A DNA stretch of 64,000 bases from Pelagibius sp. Alg239-R121 (GTDB lineage Bacteria; Pseudomonadota; Alphaproteobacteria; Kiloniellales; Kiloniellaceae). The notes beneath the pieces were generated by a model, which worked only from the letters and a program-made list of their open reading frames with translations, did no database searches and was not told the origin of the DNA. The DNA is taken from assembly GCF_947331435.1 (NCBI RefSeq), contig NZ_CAMZOF010000004.1, forward strand, positions 496,001 to 560,000. Reading direction: 5' to 3'. Of the stretch, positions 25,908-35,090 are shown in pieces (within the stretch, counting starts at the first letter, position 1; each line of letters opens with the position of its first letter). A program made the position numbers and the translations under genes.

Positions 25908-27164
25908 TTATCCCAACTTCATGTTGTCGATGCCGACAAGGCGGTTGTAGATCCAGTAGAGCGCCAGGACACCGGCCAGCAGGATTCCGCCAAGCGCGGC
26001 CGCCAGTCCCCAGTTCAGCGACTGCTGCATATGGTAAGCGATGAAGTTACTGATCAATTGTCCGGTCCGTCCGCCGACCAGAGCCGGCGTGATGTAGTAG
26101 CCAATGGCCAGGATGAAGACGAGGATCGAACCCGCGCCGATTCCGGGGACGGTTTGCGGGAAATAAACCGTCCAGAAGGCTCTGGCAGGCGTTGCGCCAA
26201 GAGATTTGGCGGCCCGCATGTAGGTTGGCGAGATGGTCTTCATCACGGAGAAAAGCGGCAGGACCATAAAGGGCAATAGAATGTGCACCATGGCGACGAC
26301 CGTGCCGGTCATGTTGTAGATCATCTGAATGCGGCCGTCTTCGCCGATGATGCCGGTCCAAACCAGAATGTCGTTGAGCACGCCCTCCGTCTGCAGCAAT
26401 ACGATCCAGGAGGATGTCCTGACCAGCAGCGAGGTCCAGAAGGGCAGCAGCACCATGATCATCAGCAGATTGCTGGTCTTGGTCGGCAGTATGGCCATCA
26501 GGTAGGCGATGGGGTAGGCGAGCAGCACACATAGGCCGGTGATCAGCAGGCTGACCCAAAGGGTCCGCATAAAGAGCGCCACATAGATTTGGCGGGATTC
26601 GGGTTGATCCACGACCGTACCGTCAACGTCGTAAGTCTTGTCGATTGCCGCCAGGTAATAGGCGAAGGTGTAGGGTTCTGCGAGGCGCTTCAGGACCGAC
26701 CAGGTTTCAGGCTGGCTCCAGCGCTTGTCGATCTCGACAAGATCTTCTTTGGTTGGTGCTTCCAGCTTTTTGAGCTTGCGGCCTGACTTGGTGACCAAGC
26801 TGCGCGAACCGGCCAGCTCGTAATTAAGCCGTGTCGCGACCTTGCCAAGCGTCCGTTCTTTGCTGGCGAAGGCAAATTCACCAGCCAGGGATACAAACGC
26901 TTCATCTCCGGGGAGGCCATTGCCATCCCAGGCCCGAAGGATCTCTGCGGTCTTCGGAAGAATCGTACTGACGGTTGGGTTATCGACGCCACGGAAGACC
27001 ATCAACGCGATGGGGTAAACGAAAGTAATGAGGATGAATGCGAGCAGAGGAAACACGAGACCGAGAGCCTTCAACCGGTTCCGGCGTTCTGCGCGAGCCA
27101 GACTTGCCTTCAGCGGTACACCTGCCGCATCCAACATCGGGCCGCTAGCTTCGACCTGTGCCAT
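25908..27164 (-). CDS. potB: Polyamine-type ABC transporter permease with long periplasmic insertion (PotB-like)
   Basis: About 418 residues from the ATG at 27164, which has AGGGGGAT at ideal spacing. After the first helix (about 32-55) comes a soluble insert of about 140 residues (from NPTVSTILPK to about DVDGTVVDQPE) before the remaining five helices; ordinary PotB proteins are about 285 residues. The EAA loop is AAKSLGATPARAFWTVYFPQ. The insert should face the periplasm and may contact the binding protein. It is separated from the binding-protein gene by two RNA hairpins. Confidence 0.9.
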   Translation of the reverse strand: MAQVEASGPMLDAAGVPLKASLARAERRNRLKALGLVFPLLAFILITFVYPIALMVFRGVDNPTVSTILPKTAEILRAWDGNGLPGDEAFVSLAGEFAFASKERTLGKVATRLNYELAGSRSLVTKSGRKLKKLEAPTKEDLVEIDKRWSQPETWSVLKRLAEPYTFAYYLAAIDKTYDVDGTVVDQPESRQIYVALFMRTLWVSLLITGLCVLLAYPIAYLMAILPTKTSNLLMIMVLLPFWTSLLVRTSSWIVLLQTEGVLNDILVWTGIIGEDGRIQMIYNMTGTVVAMVHILLPFMVLPLFSVMKTISPTYMRAAKSLGATPARAFWTVYFPQTVPGIGAGSILVFILAIGYYITPALVGGRTGQLISNFIAYHMQQSLNWGLAAALGGILLAGVLALYWIYNRLVGIDNMKLG

Positions 27165-27227
27165 CCAAATCCCCCTGGCCAAACAACTCTGGCTAAATCT
27201 GTTCTGTATTCAGCGTTTTTAGTTTTT

Positions 27228-27243
27228 GGCGGGTTTTCCCGCC
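27228..27243 (-). repeat. Small intercistronic hairpin upstream of potB
   Basis: A 6-bp perfect G+C stem (27228-27233 with 27238-27243) and a TTTT loop, between the potD stop and the potB start. With the larger hairpin next to it, it probably protects the 3' end of potD mRNA or lowers read-through. Confidence 0.55.
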
Positions 27244-27251
27244 TTGGGACT

Positions 27252-27289
27252 GGCGGGAGGCTCAGAGATCAAATCTCAAGCCTCCCGCC
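27252..27289 (-). repeat. Large stable hairpin between potD and potB
   Basis: An 11-bp perfect outer stem (27252-27262 with 27279-27289), continued by a 5-bp inner stem (27265-27269 with 27273-27277). It sits 27 bp after the potD stop in the direction of transcription. No U-tract follows, so an mRNA stabiliser or attenuator explains it better than a full terminator. Higher expression of the binding protein than of the permeases is the usual consequence. Confidence 0.7.
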
Positions 27290-27315
27290 GATCCAATAGG
27301 ACGTTTCCCGTCGGA

Positions 27316-28395
27316 TTACTTCGCCAGCCAGGCCGCGAAGCGCTCGTTCAGTTCATCCGTATGATCGGCCCAGAACTCGTAATCGTTCTGGAGCGCGGTC
27401 TTGAAGTTATCCGGAGCCGTCGGCATGTGCGGCTGCATATCTTCCGCAACCAGCGGGAAGGAGGACTTCCGGACCGGGCCGTAAGAGATCCACTTGGACT
27501 GATCAGCCAGACGCTGGGTGTCGGTTGAGAACTTCACGAAGTCCAGGGTGGCCTCCATGTTCTTTGCGCCCTTCGGGATCACCCAGAGATCAAGATCCCA
27601 GACCTGGCCGTCCCAAATGATTTCGAACGGCTTCTTCTCGGTGAAGATCGCGTTGAACAGACGGCCGTTGTATGCCGAAGCAATGGAGACTTCACCGTCG
27701 GCCAGCATCTGCGGCGGCTGCGCACCGGCTTCCCACCAGATGACATCGTCTTTGATGGTGTCAAGCTTGGCGAAGGCACGGTCGACACCCTCTGGTGTTC
27801 CGAGAACTTCGTAGACCTGCTCAAGAGGCACGCCGTCGGCCATCAAGGCCCATTCCAGGTTCACTTTCGGGCTTTTGCGAAGGCCACGCTTGCCTGGGAA
27901 CTTAGCGGTGTCGAAAAGATCGCCAATAGCAGTCGGCTTTGCATCCGGATACTTGGAGGCATCGAAGGCAAAGACCGTCGACCAGACGATTTCACCGACC
28001 GCACACTCGGTCAGAGTGTTTTCGATGAAGTCTTCGGTTGCCGGCGTGCCGTCGGGTGCGGCTGGAAGGATCGAATGATCGATTGGCTCCAGGATACCTT
28101 CGTCGCAGCCGCGGATGGCGTCGGACAGCTCGACATCGACCAGGTTCCAGGTAACGTTGCCTGCTTCAACCTGAGCGCGGACCTGAGCCAAACCGCCGTT
28201 GTAATCCTCGGAATTGATTGGCGTACCGGTTTTTGCCGTGAAAGGCTTGTGGTAGGCCTCGACCTGACTCTTGGTGTAGGCGCCACCCCATGACACGATA
28301 GTCAGGGCATCCGCTGCAGCGGCTGGCCCGGCCGCATAAACTGCAGCCGAGAGCGCCACAACGGCAGCGCCCGTGTACTTGATGATTGTTTTCAT
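27316..28395 (-). CDS. potD: Polyamine-type ABC transporter periplasmic binding protein (PotD-like)
   Basis: 359 residues from the ATG at 28395, preceded by GGGAGAAG; an upstream frame extension to 28536 is not coding-like. Signal peptide residues 1-28 (ending AAGPAAAA). The mature protein starts ADALTIVSWGGAYTKS, the common opening of extracellular solute-binding proteins of the PotD/PotF group. Later elements are DVIWWEAGAQPPQMLADGEV and the aromatic WDGQVWDLDLWVIPKGA lining the ligand cleft. The ligand is likely a polyamine or related amine; this is family inference. Confidence 0.9.
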   Translation of the reverse strand: MKTIIKYTGAAVVALSAAVYAAGPAAAADALTIVSWGGAYTKSQVEAYHKPFTAKTGTPINSEDYNGGLAQVRAQVEAGNVTWNLVDVELSDAIRGCDEGILEPIDHSILPAAPDGTPATEDFIENTLTECAVGEIVWSTVFAFDASKYPDAKPTAIGDLFDTAKFPGKRGLRKSPKVNLEWALMADGVPLEQVYEVLGTPEGVDRAFAKLDTIKDDVIWWEAGAQPPQMLADGEVSIASAYNGRLFNAIFTEKKPFEIIWDGQVWDLDLWVIPKGAKNMEATLDFVKFSTDTQRLADQSKWISYGPVRKSSFPLVAEDMQPHMPTAPDNFKTALQNDYEFWADHTDELNERFAAWLAK

Positions 28396-28575
28396 AACTC
28401 GACTTCTCCCATTATTAAGCCTTAGTTTCGCACTACTCGAACAAAGTGTCGGAAGTTGCGGTTCTTCGTTACCGGTTACCGCGGGATTTTTTCTTATTGT
28501 TATCTGAATACCTTGTCCGGTTTCCGGGCATATCAATGCTCGGCGGGGCCTGCCTCAGGTAACTGCGCCGCCGCA

Positions 28576-29670
28576 CTAGGCATCCAATGCTCTGCAATCC
28601 TCGGCCTGCCAGCCGACCTTCACCGTTTCACCCGGTCGAAGATGGACATGGCCGGCGGAGTTCGGAACCTTGACGATGAAGTCATCATGACCGCAAACCG
28701 AAACACGGGTGCGCATGTGATCTCCAAGATAAATCAGTTCTTCGACTCTCGCGTCGAATACGTTCGGGCAACTGCCGTCCGTCGGATTGACCATCACCCG
28801 CTCGGGGCGCAACGACAGGGAAGAGCGGCTGCCGATGCCATCGATGTTGATCGGCACGGCCTTGACCTCGCCACTGCCATCCACCTCAACGGTGCAGGTC
28901 GAGCCGTTCGTCGCTGTCACCTTGCCTGAAAGCTTGTTGTTCTCGCCGATGAACTGCGCAACGAAGGAGTTTTCGGGCAGTTCATAAAGCTGGTCAGGCG
29001 GCGCCAACTGCTGGATTACGCCATCGTTGAAGACGGCGACCCTGTCCGACATGGTCAACGCTTCCGACTGGTCGTGGGTCACGTAGACGACGGTGACCCC
29101 CAGGTTGTCGTGGATGTGCTTGATTTCATATTGCATCTGCTCACGCAGTTGCTTGTCGAGCGCACCGAGAGGCTCGTCCATCAAAACAAGTTTGGGCTCA
29201 AACACAAGCGCGCGGGCGACCGCGACTCGCTGGGCCTGACCACCGGACAACTGTGCCGGCCGCCGTCCCGCGAATCCGCCGAGCTGAACCATATCCAGCG
29301 CGCGCTGAACACGCGTTTCAATGTCGTCCTTGCTCATCTTCCGGACGACCAGCGGATATGCCAGATTCTCCGCAACCGTCATGTGGGGGAAGAGGGCGTA
29401 ATTCTGAAACACCATGCCGATGTCGCGCTTGTGCGGCGGCACGTTGTTGATGGAGTTACCATCCAGAATAATTTTACCGTGAGTTGCCGTCTCGAAGCCC
29501 GCGAGCATCATTAGGCATGTGGTTTTGCCGGAGCCAGATGGCCCCAACATGGTCAGAAATTCACCTTTAGCGATATCAAGATTTAGGTTTTTGACGACAA
29601 GAATTTCGCCGTCATAGCTTTTCTGGACCTCCTCGAATCGTACGAGGATTTCTTCGTTATCCGCCACCAT
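28576..29670 (-). CDS. potA: Polyamine-type ABC transporter ATP-binding protein (PotA-like)
   Basis: 364 residues. Walker A is GPSGSGKTT, the Q-loop region is NYALFPHMTV, the signature is LSGGQAQRVAVARA, Walker B is LVLMDEPLGALD, and the switch His is in YVTHDQSEAL. A C-terminal TOBE-like regulatory domain (about 240-364) follows. It energises the PotB/PotC channel. First gene of the operon; 180 bp lie between its stop and the potD start, so potD may also have its own promoter. Confidence 0.95.
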   Translation of the reverse strand: MVADNEEILVRFEEVQKSYDGEILVVKNLNLDIAKGEFLTMLGPSGSGKTTCLMMLAGFETATHGKIILDGNSINNVPPHKRDIGMVFQNYALFPHMTVAENLAYPLVVRKMSKDDIETRVQRALDMVQLGGFAGRRPAQLSGGQAQRVAVARALVFEPKLVLMDEPLGALDKQLREQMQYEIKHIHDNLGVTVVYVTHDQSEALTMSDRVAVFNDGVIQQLAPPDQLYELPENSFVAQFIGENNKLSGKVTATNGSTCTVEVDGSGEVKAVPINIDGIGSRSSLSLRPERVMVNPTDGSCPNVFDARVEELIYLGDHMRTRVSVCGHDDFIVKVPNSAGHVHLRPGETVKVGWQAEDCRALDA

Positions 29671-30093
29671 TCAGCCCTGTCCCTGCTGATATTTATGCGA
29701 GTTGCCAGTGGTCTCTTGCCACTGTGCTCCCGCTCTGTTGCGGCTACGCTACGACAAATGAAGGTTGATTGTCACCCCTTATACTGAGCTTTTTTGCGAC
29801 GCAATATGTGTTCCGCAAGTCTCATTCAAAAGAGCAGCTTCGATAAACCGCTATTTTTGCCGGAATATCGCAAAAAAAGGCGAGATTTATTAAGGAAATC
29901 TGTAATGAGCTTTATTGATGCTTACATTGGCGAGTGTAATAACCACTTGATAAAGTTGCGATTCAACTCGTGAAATTCACAAAAATTGTAAATATGACTA
30001 TTGAGATGTTGCCAGTGGTAGCACCACGCACACCAGTTCAAGCGACCCGCAATGGACGCCGTTCACTCCGATCAGAACCGGGTATGGATAAAC
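29671..30093. other. A+T-rich gene-free 423-bp region upstream of potA
   Basis: The region lies between the potA start and the hemA stop, both on the minus strand, so it should hold the pot operon promoter and the hemA 3' end. It is clearly richer in A+T than its flanks around 29820-29995. I see no credible gene, tRNA or strong terminator; a short frame at 29970-30191 runs into hemA antisense and looks random. Confidence 0.5.
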
Positions 30094-31305
30094 TCAGGCA
30101 GCGCGGTCGAGTTTCAGGTCCTGCCAGATATAAAGCAGAGCCTCCACCAGGCTGTCGATATCCTGATCGCTATGCAGCGGCGAAGGGGTGAGGCGTAGCC
30201 TTTCAGTGCCGCGCGGCACAGTGGGGTAATTGATAGGCTGCACATAAATGCCGTAATTTTCCAGCAGCGTATCCGTCACGCGGCGACAGAGAACCGGATC
30301 ACCGACCGCCACGGGAACGATATGGCTTTCGGAGGGCATCACGGGTAAGCCGGCAGCAAGCAGGCGGGCTTTTACGGTCGCCGCGCGTTCCTGATGGCGC
30401 TCGCGCTCGCTGTTGCTTGTCTTAAGATGCTTGATGCTTGCACAGGCACCGGCCGCGACTGCCGGGGGCAGGGCGGTGGTAAAGATAAAGCCGGACGCAA
30501 AGCTCCTGACGAAGTCGACCAGGGCGCCGGAAGCCGCGATATAGCCGCCGAAAACGCCGAAGGCCTTGCCCAGCGTTCCCTCAATAACGGTCAGGCGATC
30601 CATGACACCTTCGCGTTCCGCAACGCCGCCGCCGCGCGGACCGTAGAGTCCGACAGCGTGCACTTCGTCCAGATAGGTCATGGCACCGTGCTTGTCTGCT
30701 ACATCGCAGAGTTCGGCGATCGGGGCGATGTCGCCATCCATCGAATAGACAGATTCGAAGGCGACGAGTTTGGGCCGCTCCGGCTCGATCTCGCTGAGCA
30801 GGCGATCGAGGTCCTCAGGATCGCTGTGTTTGAAAATTTTTCGCTCTGCGCGGCTGTGCCGAATCCCTTCGATCATGGAGGCGTGATTAAAAGCATCCGA
30901 GAGTACAACGCAGTTGGGTAGCCGGCTTGCCAGGGTACCCAATGCAGCCCAATTGGAAACATAGCCGGACGTGAACAGCAGCGCGGCTTCCTTGGCATGC
31001 AGGTCTGCAAGCTCTCGCTCGAGCAGGACATGGTAATGGTTCGTACCGGAAATATTGCGCGTGCCGCCGGCACCTGCGCCGCAACGATCCAGAGCGTCGT
31101 GGAAAGCGGCGAGCACATCGGGGTGCTGGCCCATGCCCAGGTAATCGTTGGAACACCAGACCGTGACGCTATCCTGTCCGTCGTGGCGGTGACGTGTCGC
31201 CTTGGGAAACTGGCCGGCCCGACGTTCCAGGTCAGCAAAGACCCGATAACGGCCCTCTGTCTTCAGGCCTGAAACTGAATCCGCGAAGAAGCCTTCATAG
31301 TCCAT
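30094..31305 (-). CDS. hemA: 5-aminolevulinate synthase
   Basis: 403 residues from the ATG at 31305, preceded by AGGA. PLP fold-type I enzyme with the ALAS markers: [14 protein letters not shown] near the start, [17 protein letters not shown], the Asp of [15 protein letters not shown] that binds the pyridine nitrogen, and the PLP-lysine in [15 protein letters not shown]. It condenses glycine with succinyl-CoA, the alphaproteobacterial C4 route to heme and other tetrapyrroles. It sits between polyamine transport genes and an aminotransferase on the same strand; no functional link is evident. Confidence 0.96.
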   Translation of the reverse strand: MDYEGFFADSVSGLKTEGRYRVFADLERRAGQFPKATRHRHDGQDSVTVWCSNDYLGMGQHPDVLAAFHDALDRCGAGAGGTRNISGTNHYHVLLERELADLHAKEAALLFTSGYVSNWAALGTLASRLPNCVVLSDAFNHASMIEGIRHSRAERKIFKHSDPEDLDRLLSEIEPERPKLVAFESVYSMDGDIAPIAELCDVADKHGAMTYLDEVHAVGLYGPRGGGVAEREGVMDRLTVIEGTLGKAFGVFGGYIAASGALVDFVRSFASGFIFTTALPPAVAAGACASIKHLKTSNSERERHQERAATVKARLLAAGLPVMPSESHIVPVAVGDPVLCRRVTDTLLENYGIYVQPINYPTVPRGTERLRLTPSPLHSDQDIDSLVEALLYIWQDLKLDRAA

Positions 31306-31688
31306 GATCTTGGTTCCTAAGTACCCGAACAACTCTTACAGCTTTTGGCGAGCCTCCGCCGGCCGATCTCTGCCAAGAAGCTGATCGCTCTCTAAATTTG
31401 CACAGCAATCCAGCGTGCCGCAGTTTTTTTAACCATAAATCTGTGGCCGCGTTAAAAAATCATACACTCTATGTAGAAATACAGGGCTTTTCTTTTAGTG
31501 TCTCCGTGTCCGATGGTCGCAGTTCTCACGAAGACGTTACAACTGGCGGGGCGTGCCGCCCCGTTCCGCGCACGCCGGCCGGGTCATCCAGGATATCCCC
31601 ACGGCAATAGGCTGTGCCCGGCAGCGGCAGACTTCGACGCACTTTTGTTCTAGCCGTCTGCACCTTTTGCGCAGACTTTCGAAATAGC
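31306..31688. other. Gene-free 383-bp region between hemA and the aminotransferase
   Basis: Likely holds the hemA promoter on the minus strand. Around 31405-31500 it is A+T-rich. A 7-bp perfect G+C hairpin (31547-31553 with 31557-31563, loop TGC) is present but lacks a U-tract on either side. No gene, tRNA or FNR-type palindrome that I can recognise. Confidence 0.5.
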
Positions 31689-33080
31689 CTAGTCGGTAGA
31701 AGCAGCAGCCTCTTGCGCCATCAGGTCTTCCGTTTCCTCCAGCGCCTTTGCGAAACGCGCGAGCATATCGGTTACCTGGTCTTCTGTGATGATCAGCGGC
31801 GGCGAAAAAGCGATGCTGTCGCCAAGGTTCCTTAGAATGACCCCGTGTGCCTGTGCACGGGTTACCAGGTAAGCGCCCACCTTCCCGACCGGATCGAATG
31901 TCGCTTTGGTGGCTTTGTCGGCGACCAATTCGATCGCGCCGATCAGGCCGACACCACGCACTTCGCCAACGAAGGGGCGTTCGGCAAACTTTCTGAGACC
32001 GGCCTGAAGCTGCGCGCCGACCCGGCCCGCGTGATCGAAGAGGTTGCGCTCTTCATAGATTTTCAGGGTCTCAAGGGCCACTGCGGCACTCACCGGGTTG
32101 CCCGCATAGGTGTAGCCGTGGCCGAAGGTCCCGATCTTTGCAGAGTTGTCTGCAATCGCCTGATAAACCTTGTCTGCAATCATAACGGCGGAAATCGGCA
32201 GATAGGAGGAACTCAGAGCTTTGGCCAAAACCATAATGTCGGGCTTGATGTCAAAGGTGACCGAACCGAATGACTGTCCGGTACGTCCGAAACCACAGAT
32301 GACCTCGTCGGCGATCAGCAGGACGTCATATTTTGTCAGAACCGCCTGAACCTTGGCCCAATAGGTCGCCGGTGGAACGATAACGCCCCCGGCACCCATG
32401 ACAGGTTCGGCGATGAAGGCCGCGACCGTATCGGGGCCTTCATCAAGGATCATTTTTTCCAGATCTGCGGCCATCCGCGTCGCGAAATCTTCCTCATTCT
32501 CGCCTTCCAACCCAAAGCGGTAGTGATGAGGACAGCTCGTGTGCAGGATGTTCGCGATCGGCAGGTCGAAGTCCGCGTGATTTGCCGGTAAGCCGGTGAG
32601 GCTGCCAGAAGCCACGGTAACGCCGTGGTAGCCCTTAATCCGGCTGATGATTTTCTTCTTTTCGGGGCGGCCCAGCGCATTGTTGTAGTACCAGACAAAT
32701 TTGACGACACTGTCGTTGGCTTCCGACCCCGAATTGGCAAAGGCGACCTTGGACATCTTCACCGGCGCAATCTCGATCAGCTTTTCTGCCAGATCGACAC
32801 TCGGTGTCGACACCTTGTGATTGAAAGTGTGATAGTAAGGTAACTCGCGCAACTGCTTCGTCGCGGCCTCCACAAGGCGTTCTTCGCCGAACCCGAGAGA
32901 TGTGCTCCACAGACCTGCCATGCCTTCGATATAGGCCTGACCCTGCTCGTCGTAGACGTGAACACCTTTACCCTTCACGATGACCAAAGGGCCCTCAGCC
33001 TCATGTTTTCGGGCATTGGTGTAGGGGTGCAGGTGATACGCGATGTCACGGCTGGCGGTCGAATTAGGCAATGAAGTCAT
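31689..33080 (-). CDS. Class III (omega) aminotransferase
   Basis: 463 residues from the ATG at 33080 (GGAGAG upstream). The PLP fold-type I class III pattern is clear: ANSGSEANDSVVKF binds the phosphate, ISRIKGYHGVTVASGSL follows, LLIADEVICGFGRTG holds the Asp, and VLAKALSSSYLPISAVM holds the PLP-lysine. The N-terminal wording (HPYTNARKHEAEGPLVIVKG) resembles putrescine- or beta-alanine/omega-amino acid:pyruvate transaminases. With the polyamine-type transporter 2 kb away, a role in polyamine catabolism is plausible but inferred. Confidence 0.9.
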   Translation of the reverse strand: MTSLPNSTASRDIAYHLHPYTNARKHEAEGPLVIVKGKGVHVYDEQGQAYIEGMAGLWSTSLGFGEERLVEAATKQLRELPYYHTFNHKVSTPSVDLAEKLIEIAPVKMSKVAFANSGSEANDSVVKFVWYYNNALGRPEKKKIISRIKGYHGVTVASGSLTGLPANHADFDLPIANILHTSCPHHYRFGLEGENEEDFATRMAADLEKMILDEGPDTVAAFIAEPVMGAGGVIVPPATYWAKVQAVLTKYDVLLIADEVICGFGRTGQSFGSVTFDIKPDIMVLAKALSSSYLPISAVMIADKVYQAIADNSAKIGTFGHGYTYAGNPVSAAVALETLKIYEERNLFDHAGRVGAQLQAGLRKFAERPFVGEVRGVGLIGAIELVADKATKATFDPVGKVGAYLVTRAQAHGVILRNLGDSIAFSPPLIITEDQVTDMLARFAKALEETEDLMAQEAAASTD

Positions 33081-33361
33081 CGAACTCTCCAAAAGCTCTA
33101 CGCCGGCGGCGCGGCGTCCTCAGTATCGAGTCTATTTGGCAAAAAGCATCTGAACTATCGTCGGTATACGTGCTTTGTGCGGCCTCTAATCTCAGAATCA
33201 CGACGGTTTTACACCTAGAAGCTTGTTTCCTCGTGCAACACCGTACTACGCTGACCGCTAACAGAAGTTGGCCAGGGTCCGCAAGAGGCTTATGGTTTGG
33301 GATCCGGCGTATACTTCACAAACAACTAACGATCGAAATATAACCAACAGGGGGTTTAGAG

Positions 33362-34939
33362 ATGGGCTTACGACGTAGCCTCATTGCCGTTGCTAGTGTA
33401 GCGGCACTCTGCGTTGCATCGGGCGCGCAGGCAAAAACGTTCAAATGGGCATTTCAAGGCGATGCTCAATCGCTTGACCCGCATACTCTGAACGAGACTT
33501 TTACGCTTGGGTTCCTGAGCAACGTTTACGAAGGCCTGGTCCGGCGCGGACCTGATCTTCAAATCGAACCAAGCCTTGCGGAAAGCTGGGAGCTTTTGGA
33601 TCCCAATCACTGGCGCTTCACCCTGCGCAAAGGTGTTAAATTCCACAACGGCAACGATTTCAACGCCGATGACGTGGTTTTCACCTTCGACCGTATCCGC
33701 ATGGATGGATCGGACATAAAGACCAAGGTGGCGCCAGACACCAAGGTCGTTAAGGTTGACGACCATACCGTCGATTTCATCACGACCAAGCCGAATCCCA
33801 TCGTTTATTACGAATGGGACAACGTCTTGATCATGGATAAGGAATGGTCAGAAGAACACAATGCGGCCGCTCCGACCGACGTGACTAAGGACAGCGAGAA
33901 TTTCGCTGCCTTTAATGCCAACGGAACTGGCCCCTTTACGGTTGAAAGCCGCGAAACCGATGTCAGAACGGTGTTCAAGCCGAATGCGGACTGGTGGGGC
34001 GAAGCAAAGCACAACGTCACCGAGGGTATTTTTACACCGATCTCATCCGACGCGACCCGTGTGGCAGCATTGCTGTCCGGTGAAATCGACATGATGTATC
34101 CGGTCCCCGTACAGGATATCAAACGTATCGACTCCAATAGCGGTACCGTGACCCTGACAGGTCCGGAACTGCGCACCATCTTCCTGGGGATGGACCAGTC
34201 GCGCGACGAACTGCTTTACTCCAGCGTTAAGGGCAAGAACCCGCTCAAGGACAAACGGGTGCGCGAGGCGTTCTATAAGGCCATCGATATCGAGACGATC
34301 CGCAAGAAAATCATGCGTAACCTCTCGACGCCGTCGGCCATCATGGTGTCGCCGTTCCTGTTCTCGAAGTCGTCCAAGTACGAGCGGATCGGTTACGACC
34401 CCGAGGCCTCGAAAGCGCTGCTGGCCGACGCCGGCTATCCGGATGGTTTCGAGTTGGGCATGGACTGTCCGAACAATCGCTACGTTAATGACGAGGCGAT
34501 TTGTCAGGCCGTTGTCGCAATGCTTGCCAAGGTCGGCGTGAAAGTCAATCTTCTGGCACAGCCGAAGGCGCAGTACTTTAAAAAGGTGCTGGGGTACGAC
34601 ACCAGCTTCTATCTGCTGGGCTGGACGCCGGGCAGCTTCGACAGCTGGAACGTCATGTACAACCTGCTGTCTTGCCGTGATGACGCAGTTGGCCGAGCCA
34701 AATTCAATCTGGGCGGCTACTGTAACGCGGAACTCGACAAGTTGACCGATGAAGTGCTGGTCGAAACCGATCCGGCGACACGCGACAGTAAGATCGAAGC
34801 CGCATATGACATGCTCGCCGCCGATATCGGGTATATCCCGCTTCATCAGCAGGGCCTGGCATGGGCTAAGAAAGACTCTGTGGATCTCGTGCAGCGTGCC
34901 GACAATCAGTTCATGCTGCATTTCGTCAATGTGAAGTGA
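33362..34939 (+). CDS. dppA: Dipeptide/oligopeptide ABC transporter binding protein (DppA-like)
   Basis: 525 residues with a signal peptide (residues 1-24, ending SGAQA). The mature start KTFKWAFQGDAQSLDPHTLN and the block SLAESWELLDPNHWRFTLRK followed by GVKFHNGNDFNADDVVFTFD are the standard features of SBP family 5. It delivers peptides, or similar ligands, to the permeases encoded downstream. An inverted repeat lies in the gap to the next gene. It heads a five- or six-gene operon that ends with an amidohydrolase and a phosphatase; divergent from the aminotransferase. Confidence 0.93.
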   Translation: MGLRRSLIAVASVAALCVASGAQAKTFKWAFQGDAQSLDPHTLNETFTLGFLSNVYEGLVRRGPDLQIEPSLAESWELLDPNHWRFTLRKGVKFHNGNDFNADDVVFTFDRIRMDGSDIKTKVAPDTKVVKVDDHTVDFITTKPNPIVYYEWDNVLIMDKEWSEEHNAAAPTDVTKDSENFAAFNANGTGPFTVESRETDVRTVFKPNADWWGEAKHNVTEGIFTPISSDATRVAALLSGEIDMMYPVPVQDIKRIDSNSGTVTLTGPELRTIFLGMDQSRDELLYSSVKGKNPLKDKRVREAFYKAIDIETIRKKIMRNLSTPSAIMVSPFLFSKSSKYERIGYDPEASKALLADAGYPDGFELGMDCPNNRYVNDEAICQAVVAMLAKVGVKVNLLAQPKAQYFKKVLGYDTSFYLLGWTPGSFDSWNVMYNLLSCRDDAVGRAKFNLGGYCNAELDKLTDEVLVETDPATRDSKIEAAYDMLAADIGYIPLHQQGLAWAKKDSVDLVQRADNQFMLHFVNVK

Positions 34940-34964
34940 TAGCTTCGACTCTTCGCTAAAAACC

Positions 34965-35029
34965 CCGGCCTTTCGGGCCTGGATCCGCGATCTGTAAATT
35001 TTACAACGTGGAGTGACCCGAAAGGCCGG
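34965..35029 (+). repeat. 13-bp inverted repeat between dppA and dppB
   Basis: Perfect 13-bp arms at 34965-34977 and 35017-35029, 39 bases apart, in the 151-bp gap after the binding-protein gene. Each arm can also fold by itself through its GGCC/GGCC ends. There is no U-tract, so partial attenuation or mRNA stabilisation is likelier than termination. Same position and probable use as the hairpin in the pot operon. Confidence 0.65.
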
Positions 35030-35090
35030 ACTCTTTGTTCCTGCGACTGATCCGCGTTCGGCGCGGCAATGGATTTAGATCCAGGTTCTT

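Noticed and set aside
31547-31563. G+C-rich hairpin as a terminator after or before hemA
   Set aside because: Perfect 7-bp stem but no U-tract on either strand and not close to a gene end.
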